Shown piece by piece: positions 52,390-64,000 of a stretch of 64,000 nt of DNA (positions within the stretch are counted from its first letter, which is position 1; every line of letters begins with the position of its first letter). The position numbers were made by a program, and so were the translations under genes. The DNA is from Cynocephalus volans. Its lineage: Eukaryota; Chordata; Mammalia; Dermoptera; Cynocephalidae. Location: positions 155,607,490-155,671,489 of the forward strand of contig NC_084462.1 in assembly GCF_027409185.1 (NCBI RefSeq), in the 5' to 3' direction. The notes beneath the pieces were generated by a model, which was given only the letters and a program-made list of their open reading frames with translations, had not been told where the DNA came from and ran no database searches.

Positions 52390-55300
52390 GCTCCCAGCAA
52401 TAAGTGAGAACATGTGGTATTTCTCTTTCTGTGCCTGACTCGTTTCACTTAATATAATTCTCTCAAGGTCCATCCATGTTGTTGCAAATGGCAGTATTTC
52501 ATTCGTTTTTATAGCTGAGTAGTATTCCATTGTGTAGATGTACCACATTTTCCGTATCCACTCATCTGATGATGGACATTTGGACTGGTTCCAACTCTAG
52601 GCTATCGTAAAGAGTGCTGCAGTGAACACTGGGGAACAGGTATACCTTCGACTTGATGATTTCCATTCCTCTGGGTATATTCCCAGCAGTGGGATAGCTG
52701 GGTCATATGGCAGATCTATCTGCAATTGTTTGAGGAACCTCCATACCATTTTCCATACAGGCTGCACCATTTTGCAGTCCCACCAACAATGTATGAGAGT
52801 TCCTTTTTCTCCGTAACCTCGCCAGCATTTATCGTTCAGAGTCTTTTGGATTTTAGCCATCCTAACTGGGGTTAGATGGTATCTCAGTGTGGTTTTGATT
52901 TGCATTTCCCAGATGCTGAGTGATGTTGAGCATTTTTTCATATGTCTGTTGGCCACTTGCATATCTTCCTTAGAGAACTGCATTACTTAGCTCTTTGGCC
53001 CATTTTTTAATTGCGTTCTTGTTTTTTTCTTGTAAAGTTGTTTGAGTTCCTTATATATTCTGGATATTAATCCTTGGTCAGATGTATATTTTGCAAATAT
53101 TTTCTCCCACTCTGTTGCTTGTCTTTTAACTCTGCTAATTGTTTCTTTTGCTGTGCAGAAGCTTTTTAGTTTGATATAATCCCATTTGTTTATTTTTCCT
53201 TTGGTTGCCCGTGCTTTTGGGGTCGTATTCATGAAGTCTGTGCCCAGTCCTATTTCCTGAAGTGTCTCTCCTATGTTTTCTTTAAGAAGTTTTATTGTTT
53301 CAGGGTGTATATTTAAATCCTTAATCCATTTTGAGTTGATTTTAGTATATGGTGAGAGGTATGGGTCTAGTTTCATTCTGCTGCATATGGATATCTAGTT
53401 CTCCCAGCACCATTTGCTGAAGAGGAAGTCTCTTCCCCAGTGAATAGGCTTGGTGCCTTTGTCAAAGATCAGATGGCAGTAAGTGTGTGGGTTGATTTCT
53501 GGATTCTCTATTCTATTCCATTGATCAGTGTGTCTGTTTTTATGCCAGTACCATACTGTTTTGGTTATTATAGCTTTATAGTATAGCTTAAAGTCAGGTA
53601 GTGTTATGCCTCCAGCTTTATTTTTTTTGCTCAGCATTGCTTTGGCTATGTGTGGTCTTTTATTATTCCATATAAATGTCTGGATAGTTCTTTCCATTTC
53701 TGAGAAAAATGTCTTTGGAATTTTGATGGGGATTGCATTGAATTTGTATATCACTTTGGGTAGTATGGACATTTTCACTATGTTGATTCTTCCAATCCAA
53801 GAGCATGGGATATCTTTCCATCTTCTTGTATCCTCTCTAATTTCTCTCAGCAGTGGTTTGTAGTTCTCATTATAGAGATTTTTCACATCCTTGTTTAACT
53901 CAATTCCTAAGTATTTTATTTTTTTGGTGGCTATTGTAAATGGGCAGGCTTTCTTGAGTTCTCTTTCTTCATGTTCACTATTGGAGAAAAGAAATGCTAC
54001 TGATTTTTGTGTGTTGATTTTGTATCCTGCTACTGTGCTGAAATCATTTATCAATTCCAAGAGTTTTTTTTGTAGAGGCTTTAGGCTGTTCGATATATAG
54101 GATCATGTCATCTGCAAACAGGGACAGTTTGACTTCATCTTTTCCAATCTGGATGCCCTTTATTTCCTTCTCTTCTCTGATTGCTCTGGCTAGTACTTCC
54201 AACACTATGTTGAATAGGAGTGGTGAGAGTGGGCATCCTTGTCTAGTTCCTGTTCTTAAAGGAAAAGCTTTTAGCTTTTCCCCATTCAGGATGATATTGG
54301 CAGTGAGTTTGTCATATATGGCTTTAATTATGTTGAGATACTTTCCCTCTATACCTAACTTATAGAGGGTCTTTGTCATGAATGAGTGCTGAATTTTATC
54401 AAATTCTTTTTCAGCATCTATAGAGATGATCATATGGTCCTTGTGTTTGACTTTATTAATATGGTGTATCACATTTATTGATTTGCGTATGTTGAACCAA
54501 CCTTGCATACCTGGGATGAATCCCACTTGATCGTGGTGAATAATTTTTCGTATGTGTTGTTCTATTCTGTTTGCTAGTATTTTAGTGAGGATTTTTGCAT
54601 CTATATTCATCAAGGATATCAGCCTGTAGTTTTCTTTTTTGATTATATCTTTACCTGGTTTTGGTATCAGGATGATGTTTGCTTCATAGAATGAGTTTGG
54701 GAGATTTGCGTCTGTTTCAATCTTTTGGAATAGATTGTAAAGAATCGGTGTCAATTCCTGTTTGAATGTTTGGTAAAATTCTGCTGTGAATCCATCTGGT
54801 CCTGGGCTTTTCTTTGTTGGAAGCCTTCTGATAACAGCTTCAATCTCCTTTATTGTTATTGGACTGTTCAAATTTGCTACATCTTCATGGTTCAGTTTTG
54901 GGAGCTTGTGTGTGTCCAGAAATTTATCCATTTCCTCCAGATTTTTTAATTTGTTGGCGTATAGTTGTTTATAGTAGTCTCGAATGATTCCTTGTATTTC
55001 AGATGAATCAGTTGTAATATCACCTTTTTCATTTCTAATTTTTGTTATTTGAATCTTCTCTCTTCTTTTTTTTGTTAGCCATGCTAATGGTTTGTCAATT
55101 TTATTTATCTTTTCAAAAAACCAACTTTTTGATTCATTGATCTTTTGTATTGTTTTTTGGGTTTCAATTTCATTCAGTTCTGCTCTGATCTTAATGATTT
55201 CTCTCTGTCTGCTAACTTTAGGTTTGGATTATTCTGTTTTTCTAGTTCTTTAAGGTGAAGTGTTAGGTTGTTCACTTGCCATCTTTCCATTCTTCTTAGG

Positions 55301-56215
55301 TGAGCATTTAATGCAATAAATTTCCCCCTTAATACTGCTTTTGCAGTATCCCACAGGTTTTGGTATGATGTATCATTAATGTCATTATTTTCAATAATTT
55401 TTTTGATTTCCTGCTTGATTTCTTCTTGGACCCATATGTCATTAAGTAGAATGCTGTTTAATTTCCATGTGTTTGTATAGTATCCAGAGTTTCGTTTGTT
55501 ATTAATTTCTACTTTTAATCCATTGTGGTCTGAGAAAATACATGGGATAATTCCAATTTTTTAAAATTTATTGAGACTTGATTTGTGACCTAATATGTGA
55601 TCTATCCTGGAGAATGACCCATGTGCTGATGAGAAGAATGAGTATTCTGAGGTTGTTGGATGGAATGTTCTGTAGATATCTGCCAAGTCCAATTGGTCTA
55701 GAGTATTGTTTAGATCTTGTGTTTCTCTACTGATTCTTTGCCTAGATGATCTGTCTAATATTGACAGTGGGGTGTTCAGGTCCCCTGCTATTATGGTATT
55801 AGTGTCTATTTCCTTCTTTAGGTCTAATAGAGTTTGTTTTATAAATCTGGCTGCTCCAACATTGGGTGCGTACATATTTATGATTGTTACGTCTTCTTGA
55901 TGGATCAGTAATTTTATCATTAAGTAGTGTCTCTCATTGCCTCTTTTTATGGTTTTTAGTTTAAAGTCTGTTTTGTCAGATATAAGAATAGCTACTCCAG
56001 CTCGTTTTTCTTTTCTGTTTGCATGGTAAATCTTTTTCCATCCTTTCACTCTTAGTCTATGTGAGTCTTTATGGGTGAGGTGGGTCTCTTGTAGGCAGCA
56101 TAAAGTTGGGTCCTTTTTTTTTAATCCAGTCAGCCAGTCTGTGTCTTTTGATTGGGGAATTTAAGACTTTTACATTAAGAGTTGTTATTGAAAGGTGTTG
56201 ATTTATTCCTAGCAT
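52390..56215 (-). pseudogene. L1 ORF2 remnant (endonuclease and reverse transcriptase), broken
   Basis: Blocks in order on the minus strand: endonuclease at 56049-55561 (NMYAPN, IIAGDLNTPLS and SRIDHILG motifs); reverse transcriptase at 54931-54044 ([15 protein letters not shown], and the FADD catalytic motif near its end); thumb/connection at 54060-53395; C-terminal blocks at 53376-52987 and 52983-52597 ([17 protein letters not shown]). Stops and frameshifts separate the blocks, one near an A-run at about 56120. Inactive. Confidence 0.92.
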
Positions 56216-56402
56216 TTTATTGATTGTTTGGTTGTCTTAGGTGTCCTTTGTGCCTTGCTTTCTGATTTACTGTTTGTTTTCTGTGTTTGTTGGTTCCTTA
56301 GATTGTACATAGCGTTTTTGATTGTTTGTTTTCTCTTCATGAATGCCATTTTTATTATACTAGTGGGTTTTGATTTTTCTTGGGTTTTTATGGCAGTGGT
56401 AG

Positions 56403-57403
56403 TTATTTTTCAGAAACCAAACCCAGTACTCCCTTGAGGATTTCTTGTAAAGGTGGTCGTGTGGTAGTGAACTCCCGCAGTTTTTGTTTGTCTGAGAAAT
56501 ATACTATTTGCCCTTCATTTCGGAAGGATAGCCTTGCAGGGTAGAGTATTCTTGGCTGGCAATCTTTGTCTTTTAGTATTTTGAATATATCATCCCATTT
56601 CTTTCTAGCTTTTAGGGTTTGTGATGAAAAGTCTGATGTTAGCCTGATTGGGGCTCCCTTACAGGTGATTTGACGCTTTTCTCTTGCAGCTTTTAAGATT
56701 CTCTCTTTGTCTCTGAGTTTTGTCAATTTGACTATAACATGTCTTGGAGAGGGCCTTTTTGGGTTGAATAGGTTTGGAGACCGTTGAGCTTCCTGGATCT
56801 GAATATCTGTGATTTTTCCTATACCTGGGAAGTTTTCTGCCACTATTTTGTTGAATATGTTTTCAATGCAATCTCTGTTTTCCTCCCCTTCTGGATACCC
56901 ATGACTCGGATATTTGAGCGCTTAAGGTTGTCTTATATCTCTCTCAGATTTTCTTCAATGTCTTTGATTCTTTTTTCTTTTTTTTTTTTGTCTGCTTGTG
57001 TTATTTCAAACAGCCCATCTTCAAGTTCAGAGGTTCTCTCTTCAACTTCGACAAGCGTGCTGGTTAAACTCTCCATTGTGTTTTTTATTTCGCTGAATAA
57101 CTTCTTCAGTTCAGCAAGTTCTGCTACATTTTTTTTCGGGACATTGATTTCCTTGTACATTTCCTCTTTCAGGTCCTGTATACTTTTCCTCGTTTCATCA
57201 TGATGTCTAGCTGAGTTTTCTTGTATCTCATTCAGTTTCCTTAGAATTATCACTCTAAATTCCTTGTCAGTCATTTCAAGGGCTTCTTGTTCTATAGGAT
57301 CTAGAGTTTGAGATTTATTAACTTTTGGTGGTGTACTTTTTTGATTTTTTGTATTTCTAGTATCTTTTTTTTGATGTTTATTCATTGTGGCAGGGGGTTT
57401 CAC
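56403..57403 (-). pseudogene. L1 ORF1 remnant (RNA-binding chaperone), broken
   Basis: The first block (57403-56933) begins with a Met and carries a charged coiled-coil region rich in Lys/Glu heptads. It ends at a nonsense codon. A second block in another frame (56843-56403) has the RRM/C-terminal-domain-like sequence with the NLFNPKRPSPRHVIVKLTKL motif and RLSFRNEGQIVYFSDKQKLR. One stop and at least one indel separate them. Confidence 0.88.
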
Positions 57404-57479
57404 AGTCCACCAGTTTGAGACTATTGACTAAGATGTTGCTGTGGTTGCCAATTTGGTATGGCTACCTCCGTGACTGCTC

Positions 57480-59045
57480 AGTTGGCCTCTAGTGCCTTGT
57501 ATGTGTGGTTGCCTCGGGTCTTGGGCCTCTCCGGGGAGCCACCTCTCTGGTCAGCTTGGACTCTGCTGGGCTGCTGGATCACGGGGCAGTACCGCAGGGT
57601 GTGTAGTCTCTGCTGAGCCTCCACTTCCCATGCAGGACTTCTCCCTGTTCCGTGTGCTATGGCCCGGGCTGTTGGATCACGCAGTGGTGACCCCACAGGG
57701 TGTGTGGTTTCTGTCGAGTCTCCGCCTCCCTAGCCAGATGTCTCCCCGCTCTGTGCGCACTGGGCTGGGCTGGGACGTGTCTTCTGCAGCCCTCATCTAT
57801 CACCTGGGCCTTCAAGACCCTGCTCAGCACCGCCTCACCCAGGAAGTCTACAAGGTTTCTGCTAGGCGCAGATGACCGGTCGCTCTGGGTGCCTTTGTAG
57901 CACTGTGTAGATCTTTCTCGGGACTTATCACCTTCCTCCTGGTATCGCGGTTATTCGTGTACTTGTCTTATCTCCCACGCCAGAGCATGAGCTCCTCGGG
58001 GGAGGAGCCCGCAGCACACGGTTCACCTTTGAATCCCGCCGACGCCGACCGAGTCTGGTGCCCGCCCGCAGTCAGCTCTCCGGCAGGTTCAAGCGAACTC
58101 GGGAACTCTCCGACCACACTATTCCTAACCAGAAATCGGTTAGGTGTTTTTCCGAACTTGTGGCCGCAGAGATGGTATCTGCCTCCTGGTAACAGGAAGT
58201 TTACCGGGGGCCGGAGCCCAGGGTGCGGTGGAGTGACAGTCGGCCCAGCCCGTACTTCTTTGCCCTCCCAACGCTGGCCGGGGACACCCCACACCACCAG
58301 GCCCGCCAGAGAACCACGGAGGGAGTGGGAGGTGAGGCCGGCCCGTAGGCCCCGGGAAGCCCCACGCCGGGGCAAGCAAGTGGGAAGGCTCAGTGTTGAG
58401 CCGAGCCGGGCAAGGAGGACAGGCTTGGCCGAGCCGGGCCGGAGCCGCCACCACCTGAGAAAATGGAGGCAGCCCTGGGGCCGGTGAGTGGCCCCACAGG
58501 GCAGGCGTCCGCCCCCCGAGCAGGGCCGGGCCGGGGGTCACTCACGGGGCTGTGCCGGGCCGAGCGGCTCCCTCTCTGCCTCTGCGTCGTTGCCGTCCCC
58601 GTCCTCGGCCGCCGCCACCTCGGGCTGCTCACTTGGTCCCGCGGCGCGGCTCGGGCGCTCCCAGCAATCTTCTTTTATGCCGGCCTGAAACCTCGAATCC
58701 TGAATAGGGCAGCTGGCCGCCTTCAGCGTGGCCCCAGCCTCTGGGATCCTGGCAGCGTCAACAGCAGCCTCGGCGCCGTGTTCCCTGTTTAGAGACTCGC
58801 TTTTGCAGCTAAGAAACAGTTCTTTTACTGCTCCATACTTCAGAGCTGTTGCCTGTAAATGAGGCAGCCTCTCCTGCCAAGGGCAAAGTCGCGGTCAGCC
58901 TCCACGACCGGCCACCAGCAGCGGTCCTCCCTTAAGAGACGGCAAGAGGAAGTTCCACAAGTTTCCCAGCTGCCTAAGGCCCAGTGGCTGCCTTTTCCAC
59001 CTCAGCTACTCCGTGCCAACCGCCGCAGCCACCGCCATCTTAGGA
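57480..59045 (-). promoter_or_regulatory. CpG-rich L1 5'UTR/promoter
   Basis: About 1.6 kb of strongly GC-rich sequence ending in a YY1-type motif (59032-59041). It contains long reading frames on both strands that reflect base composition rather than genes. In primates such L1 5'UTRs carry a sense promoter and an antisense promoter; here the antisense direction would match FCF1 transcription. Confidence 0.7.
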
Positions 59046-59324
59046 TCCCTTTCCTCCTTATTTTAAATGAAAATCTTGTAAACTATTTATGATTTAAAAG
59101 GCAAATATTTGAAGTTTAGAAAATTTTAAGCTAAAGCTCTTTGTACTAAGATGCTTAGCCATATTGGTCTTGTAGGCCTCCTTTTAAAGTTCTCTAGATT
59201 TTCAATTAGAAGCTGTTTTTCTATGAGTTTGTTGTCTAAACATCTCCTTCAGGATCTCATACTTAAAGACTCATATTCGAAATTTTGTGCTTACTCCAGG
59301 AAGCACCCTTGAATATAGAGTAGA

Positions 59325-59490
59325 AGCTCTCAAAGTGTGTTCATGGACCCCTGTGAGTCCCAGAGACCTTTGCAGGGAGTTCACAAAACTAATTCATAAT
59401 AATGATGAGACATAGCCTTTGTCACTGTGTTGACATTTGCACAGATGGCAAAACTACTGATGCCTTAATATGAACCAAGGCAATGGACTC
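59325..59490 (+). mobile_element. Old hAT-like DNA transposon fragment
   Basis: ctcaaagtgtgttcatggac, gtcccagagacctttgcagg and aattcataataatgatgag resemble a common Charlie/Zaphod-type element. Family uncertain. Confidence 0.45.
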
Positions 59491-59657
59491 ATACCATGCT
59501 AGTAGTCATTGTATTCTTCACCACCACCCACTGGCAATTATTTTTTTTTAAAAGCCAGAGTCACTTAAGAATTTCCTAATGAAGCAGTAAAATTAAACTT
59601 AATTAAATGTCGACCCTCAAGTACATATCAGTATTCTTTTTGATGAAATGTGAAATA

Positions 59658-59844
59658 CAGTCATGTGCTGCATGATGATATTTCAGTCAATGACAAGATT
59701 ATAATAGCTATATCATATAGCCTAGGTGTGTAGCAGGCTATACTATCTAGGTTTTTGTAAGTATACTCTACGATGTTCACACATCGGTGAAATTCCTAAC
59801 GCATTTCTCATAATGTAACCTTGTTGTTAAGCAACACATAACTG
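59658..59844 (+). mobile_element. Tigger-type DNA transposon (187 bp)
   Basis: TIRs cagtcatgtgctgcat and, inverted, cagttatgtgttgctt. TA at 59656-59657 and 59845-59846. Internal motif tagcctaggtgtgtagcagg. Confidence 0.88.
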
Positions 59845-60339
59845 TATGCATAAAGTATTTTGCTGTATACCAAAGGACAGAGCTTTATCTCAATAAAAGC
59901 CATTAGTGTGCTTGTTTGAGCTGTGAGCTGAACCAGCTGCTTTTCATGGGATGTCATTTTTATGTGCAAGAACAACCAACAAATACTGGTTATTCAGACT
60001 TTGGTTGATAATTTCTCAAAAATGAATGGCAGTGAACCCATAACTTCAAAAAGCACAATTTACTATATTTATTGCCATTGATAAAATTCAAACTTTCAAG
60101 TGGATATTAGAGTTTTGGGAAACCATGAGCTTATCACATTCCCAAGACTAAAGACCTTTCTGTTGAGACCAGTGAAAATAATTGACTCTGATTTTTTAAA
60201 ATGTTGTACAATGAAAAGCTAATATTTGGAAGATTTGTGTACCTTGGTGAATCACTGTTTTCCATATGATTGATACATGATAGTACAAAATCATGTATAG
60301 GTAAAAAACACATTTAAAGTGCAAAATAGTCCAGTGGGG

Positions 60340-60500
60340 CTTTTTTTTTTTTTTTTTTTTTTTTTGGTCACTTTTTTGGGGGTGTAATTTATCTGCTAAA
60401 AAATTCACCAATTTTAATTGTATAATTTGATGCATTTGGCAAATGTATACAGTTGTGGAACTACCATCATAGTCATGAAATAAAACATTTCTATCACTCC
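60340..60500 (-). mobile_element. Antisense LINE-1 3' end
   Basis: A run of about 24 T, then gggtgtaatttatctgctaa, the acagttgtggaactaccatc motif and tgaaataaaacatttctatc, typical of L1M 3' ends in reverse. Confidence 0.7.
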
Positions 60501-60504
60501 AGAA

Positions 60505-61370
60505 ATGGGTTTCCATTTATATGAAATTCTAGAGAAGGCAAAACTGTGGTAATAGAATATAGATCAATGGTTGCCCGGAGCTGAGAGTGGGAAAAGGGAA
60601 CTAACTATAAAGGGGCACAAGGGAACTTTTTGTGGTGATGGAAATGTTCTATATCTCCATCGTGGAGGAAGTTACATGGATGTATAAATTTCTCAAAACT
60701 CATTTAACTATATAATTAGTGAATTTTATTATATTTCATTTTTATCTAATAAAGCTAATTTTTTTAAAGGCAAAATTTGGAACTTACTAGAATGGTAGCA
60801 TTGTGTAAATCAGTGGGAAAGTGATAAACTATCAAAATATTGATTTATCCCTGTGGAAAGAAATAAAATTGCATTTTTATTTCACTTACACAAAAATCAA
60901 TTCCAGTTGAATTACATATCTAAACTTTTAGAAAATATTGATATTTGGGAGTGCGCAGGGATTTCTCAAGAAGGCCAGCCATAATGGAAAACTAATCAAT
61001 TCAACTGTGTTAAAACTGGATACTCTTGTATAACAAAAGATACCGTAAACAAAGTGAAAAGACAAGCCACAGACAGAAGATGTTAGTAACATATGTAATC
61101 AACAAAGGGCTTATTTTCAAAGTGTATAAAGAATTTCTACAAATCTCTAAGAAAAAGACAAATAATCCTTAAATTTAAAATGAGATATCATTTCATAGTG
61201 GCAAAAATTTAAAAATCTGCTCGACAATGCCAAGAATATTTGAGACTGGAGCAATGGGAATTCTCAACTACTGAGGGTGTAAATTGGTCGTTACTTTAGA
61301 GAGCAACTTGGCAATATCCGATAAAATCAAGGTTGTTCATATTCTTATAAGATTGCCTTTCAGCCTGGAG
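60505..61370 (+). mobile_element. Old LINE-1/HAL1 fragments (sense)
   Basis: 60505-60770 is an L1 3' end (gtagtgatggaaatgttc-like text, ttcatttttatctaataaag). 60780-61370 resembles an ORF2/3' region (gacaagccacagacagaaga, aaggttgttcatattcttat). Confidence 0.65.
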
Positions 61371-61531
61371 ATCACAATCTGTAGGTTGTGAAATCAGTTT
61401 AATATGGGTCACAACCAGTATTTTTTTAAATGTAGTATACTAAACTGTAAGATATTAGCATATGTTGCATGTAGTAAAGGTTGAGTACTGTTTCCTAAAA
61501 CTTTTTTCACTTTTACATGTGTATGTATATA

Positions 61532-61648
61532 TGAAGGGTCTTCAAAAAGTTCTTGGAGGGGCTGGCTGGTTAACTCAGTTGGATAGAATGAGGTCCTTTT
61601 TTTTTTTTTTTTTTTAAGTTTTGGGAAAGTTTGTTGAACTACTCCCTA
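61532..61648 (+). mobile_element. Mariner-like palindromic element interrupted by a SINE piece
   Basis: tgaagggtcttcaaaaagttc at the left and gtttgttgaactactcccta at the right, bracketing a 5' SINE fragment (61559-61596) followed by a T-run. Confidence 0.55.
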
Positions 61649-61716
61649 CTTTTGTAAATGTTTAAAATTTTTCATAATAAAATTTTTGTAAAAAAAGTGC
61701 CTAACCATTCAACTTT

Positions 61717-61865
61717 TTTTTTTTTTTTTTTTTTGTCTTTTTCGTGATGGGCACTCAGCCAGTGAGTGCACCGGCCATTCCTATATAGGATCTGAACCTG
61801 CGGCGGGAGCATTGCTGCGCTCCCAGCGCCGCACGCACTCTCCTGAGTGCGCCATGGGCTCGGCC
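61717..61865 (-). mobile_element. GC-hairpin SINE (type C)
   Basis: Poly(T) then gtctttttcgtgatgggcac. Contains gggagcattgctgcgctccc and cctatataggatctgaacc. The direct repeat cctaaccattcaacttt lies on both sides. Confidence 0.94.
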
Positions 61866-61924
61866 CCTAACCATTCAACTTTAAGCCAAACAACCCATAA
61901 ACTTTTTTCATTTGTTCTTAATTT

Positions 61925-62075
61925 TTTTCTTTTAAATTATTTTATTATTACCATATTCGTTCTTACAAATCATGATATTTCTTTATGCCCTTCATCTGAC
62001 CTATCACTTCCCAAACCCCCTCCCTCCCTCCCTCCCCTCCATCTCTAGTATCCTTAGGTTTGTTCTCTCCTAGAG
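61925..62075 (-). mobile_element. Short 5'-truncated LINE-1 3' end
   Basis: aattattttattattaccat followed by a pyrimidine-rich cctccctccctccc block, the same layout as the 3' end of the large L1 at 52140-52240 but shorter. Confidence 0.5.
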
Positions 62076-62084
62076 TGAGGGCTT

Positions 62085-62215
62085 TCATTAACACCAAAAT
62101 CAAGGGTTCGGATCCTCGTACCAGCCAGCTGCCAAAACCAAAAAAAAAAGTTCATAAAAAAGTGTAGATTGTCTTTTGATTCCATTTTTCCATGACCTTT
62201 TGAAGAACCTTTGTA
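62085..62215 (+). mobile_element. 5'-truncated SINE next to a mariner-like arm
   Basis: 62085-62148 is a SINE 3' half (caagggttcggatcctcgta, ccagccagctgccaaaacc). 62149-62215 is mariner-like (aagttcataaaaaagtgtag to tttgaagaacctttg). Confidence 0.6.
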
Positions 62216-62219
62216 TGTG

Positions 62220-62765
62220 CATACTGTGTGCTAGTAAACTGCATTTCATACCATGGTAGTAAAGAAAGGGACTGCCATAGAGAAACTCACATGCATGTAT
62301 CTAATAGCAAAAAATTGCAGGCTGCCAAAAGTTCTATTAAGAAGAGAATGGGTAAGTTTTGGGATGTTCATGAATAAAATACTATACAGGAGTGAAAAGT
62401 GAGTGAACTAGTCAATATGGCTAAATCTCAAAAACAACATAAAATTAAAAAAGCAAAAACGTGTGGAGCATACCATTTACCTAAAGTTTAAAAACCTGAA
62501 AACCAATACTGCATTGTCTATAGGTATGTACATATGTAATCTTACGTATGTAGTAAAACTTGTATAGGAATGATAAATACCAAATTTAAGATAATAGTTA
62601 CTTGTGGGGAGGTAAAAGAGATTAGGACTGGAGGGGGGCATCATTTTTAGGTGTAGTGTTTTATTTCTTTAACTAGACGGTGGGTAAAGTGTGTATCATT
62701 CTCCATACTTTTTTGTATACCTGAAATACTTCAAATTATAAGGGGAAAAGAAGCAATTTTTAAAA
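62220..62765 (+). mobile_element. Old LINE-1 3' end fragment
   Basis: gggatgttcatgaataaaat, ttaaaaaagcaaaaacgtgt and ggtgtagtgttttatttctt fit an L1M/HAL1 3' region. Confidence 0.6.
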
Positions 62766-62999
62766 TAATGAAAATAAAGAATGAGGGGAGAAAATAGAGC
62801 CACCAAGTGTAAGCACTAAATTTGGTTGGGAAGAGTAACAGAATGGGTTGTTAGCTGGAGGGGGGTGTAAGTGAAAAGATTTTTTTCTTTTTTTTAAGAT
62901 AGAGATGATACTAGAGCGTGTTGGTATATTTCTGGGAAAGAACCAGTAAAGAGGAGGAGGTAAATGATTTCAGGAGTGAAGAGATAACCAAAAGAGCAA

Positions 63000-63375
63000 A
63001 GTCCTGGACTACTGCCTACCTAGTTTCTCGGCATTCTGTTTGCCTTCTAGTATATCCTCACCACAGCCTGCTTAGTCTTTCAAAGGCAGAGCTTTGCCAT
63101 GTCACTCTGTCCCTCAGAAATCTTTAATGACTCCCCATCACCTATGACATGAAACTCACCCTCCTCAGCCTGGCACTGGAGACTCTTTCCAGCCCTATTT
63201 CACTCTTCTCTCAATGAACACTCTTCCCCTAGCAAGAAAGATGTGCTCACTCTTCTCTGAACACCAACAAACCCTTTTACAGGTGCCCTGTTTGGAACAT
63301 GCGTACCCTCACTGTGCTTGCTGCATTCTTCCATCTTCATCTTATTTCATCCCTCCCCATTTCATTTTTTTCTAG
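63000..63375 (+). mobile_element. LINE-2 fragment
   Basis: L2 ORF-end/3' signatures: tcaaaggcagagctttgcc, tttaatgactccccatcacc and ctcctcagcctggcactgga. Confidence 0.65.
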
Positions 63376-63628
63376 CTGTACCAAACCCACATTGACCTAG
63401 TGCTGAACTACTGCAATATGGAGTATTTTTGTTGCACTTGGTATCTATGTGTTACCCTGTATTTTTATTCATTTCAGTAACTAATCATTGTGTAATAGAA
63501 AAAGCACAACTTTAGGAATCACAGACTTGGGGTTTTTTTTTCTTTTTTAAAATTTGTATGAAAATACGTGTTTGAATTTTTTATGGCAGACAATATAAAC
63601 ATGTGCATATAATAAAAAGTAAAAGTTG

Positions 63629-63735
63629 GACTGGCCAGTTAGCTCACTTGGTTAGAGCAATGATGCTGATAACACCAAGTTCAAGGATTTGGATCCCCAT
63701 ACTGGCAAACTGCCAAAAATAAGTAAATAAATATA
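63629..63735 (+). mobile_element. tRNA-Ile-derived SINE, monomer type
   Basis: actggccagttagctcactt to catactggcaaactgcc with an (AAAT)-like tail. Flanking aaaag(t/c)aaaa. Confidence 0.88.
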
Positions 63736-63889
63736 AAAAGCAAAAATCCTTCTTAACATCCATATTTTGTTCATTCTTCTACCCCAAAAGTGACAACTGA
63801 GAAGGAATAGTACTGTATATATTTTTCAGGCTTTTTTCTGTGCAAATGCAAACCTAAATAAATATCAGGGAGAGGGATTTGTATTTTCT

Positions 63890-64000
63890 TTTTTTTTTTT
63901 TTTTTTGTCTTTTTCGTGACCAGTACTCAGCCAGTGAGTGTACCGGCCATTCCTATATAGGATCCGAACCCGCGGTGGGAGCGTCGCCGCGCTCCCAGCG
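63890..64000 (-). mobile_element. GC-hairpin SINE (type C), cut by the window end
   Basis: Poly(T), gtctttttcgtgaccagtac, gatccgaacccgcggtggg, then gggagcgtcgccgcgctccc. The 5' end lies beyond 64000. Confidence 0.92.

Larger units (their letters stand above)
52121..59045 (-). mobile_element. Near full-length LINE-1, antisense in FCF1 intron 5
   Basis: The poly(T) at 52121-52134 marks the L1 A-tail on the minus strand. Above it come a purine-rich 3'UTR with a (TG/CA)n tract, degenerate ORF2 (about 52390-56215), a ~190-bp inter-ORF spacer, ORF1 (56403-57403) and an unusually long CpG-rich 5'UTR of about 1.65 kb. The 5' end is marked by a YY1-like AAGATGGCGG at 59041-59032, as expected at an L1 start. 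ORF1 and ORF2 contain stops and frameshifts, so the copy is not retrotransposition-competent. No convincing target-site duplication was found by eye. Confidence 0.93.

Noticed and set aside
57957-58487. A 176-codon open frame on the plus strand
   Set aside because: It lies inside the GC-rich L1 5'UTR, overlaps open frames on the other strand, and has low-complexity composition. It is best explained by base composition.
51353-64000. Remaining FCF1 exons (residues 122-198)
   Set aside because: Read for the expected PIN-domain continuation and C-terminus. None was seen, so they probably lie beyond the window.

Overview
The window is mammalian nuclear DNA carrying two neighbouring protein-coding genes in head-to-head orientation. 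Both were identified by reading exon translations and checking splice sites and reading phase by hand. On the minus strand is AREL1 (KIAA0317), an apoptosis-resistant HECT-type E3 ubiquitin ligase. Eighteen coding exons lie between 23236 and 4114. Their lengths add up in phase to exactly 823 codons plus a stop. The likely 3'UTR runs down to tandem AATAAA signals near 1585-1594. On the plus strand is FCF1 (UTP24), the PIN-domain nuclease of the small-subunit processome. Its first five coding exons (43562 to 51352) encode residues 1-121, and the rest lies beyond position 64000. The two genes share a GC-rich bidirectional promoter around 43.08-43.56 kb with several ETS-type CCGGAAG motifs.

The repeat content points to the species. 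There is no Alu and no rodent B1/B2. Instead there are about 27 copies of SINEs whose body closely resembles tRNA-Ile. They come in three layouts: a monomer (~90 bp plus A-tail), a dimer (~170 bp), and a GC-rich derivative in which the anticodon-arm region is replaced by a GGGAGCG/CGCTCCC inverted repeat. From memory this matches the CYN-type tRNA SINEs of colugos (Dermoptera), so the window is probably from a flying lemur. That is an inference, not a database result.

Layout: 1-1560 intergenic with old L1; 1565-4113 AREL1 3'UTR; 4114-23281 AREL1 coding exons, with introns holding hAT, MIR, L2, L1 and SINE copies; 23282-28944 intron with a solo MaLR LTR; 28945-29266 a probable 5'UTR exon; 29267-43297 a long first intron; 43.08-43.56 kb the promoter; 43562-64000 FCF1 with large repeat-rich introns. 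FCF1 intron 5 contains a nearly full-length antisense L1 (52121 to about 59045). It has a long CpG-rich 5'UTR but broken reading frames.

The most unusual material is in the repeats: the GC-hairpin SINE class, a 40-nt U2 snRNA fragment inserted with a target-site duplication inside an older DNA transposon, palindromic mariner-like elements that took in tRNA SINEs, a 23-bp SINE remnant with its own target duplication, and nested SINEs a few bases from FCF1 splice sites. I found no prokaryotic system, CRISPR array or new protein family. No computation was run, so repeat family names and many boundaries are approximate.
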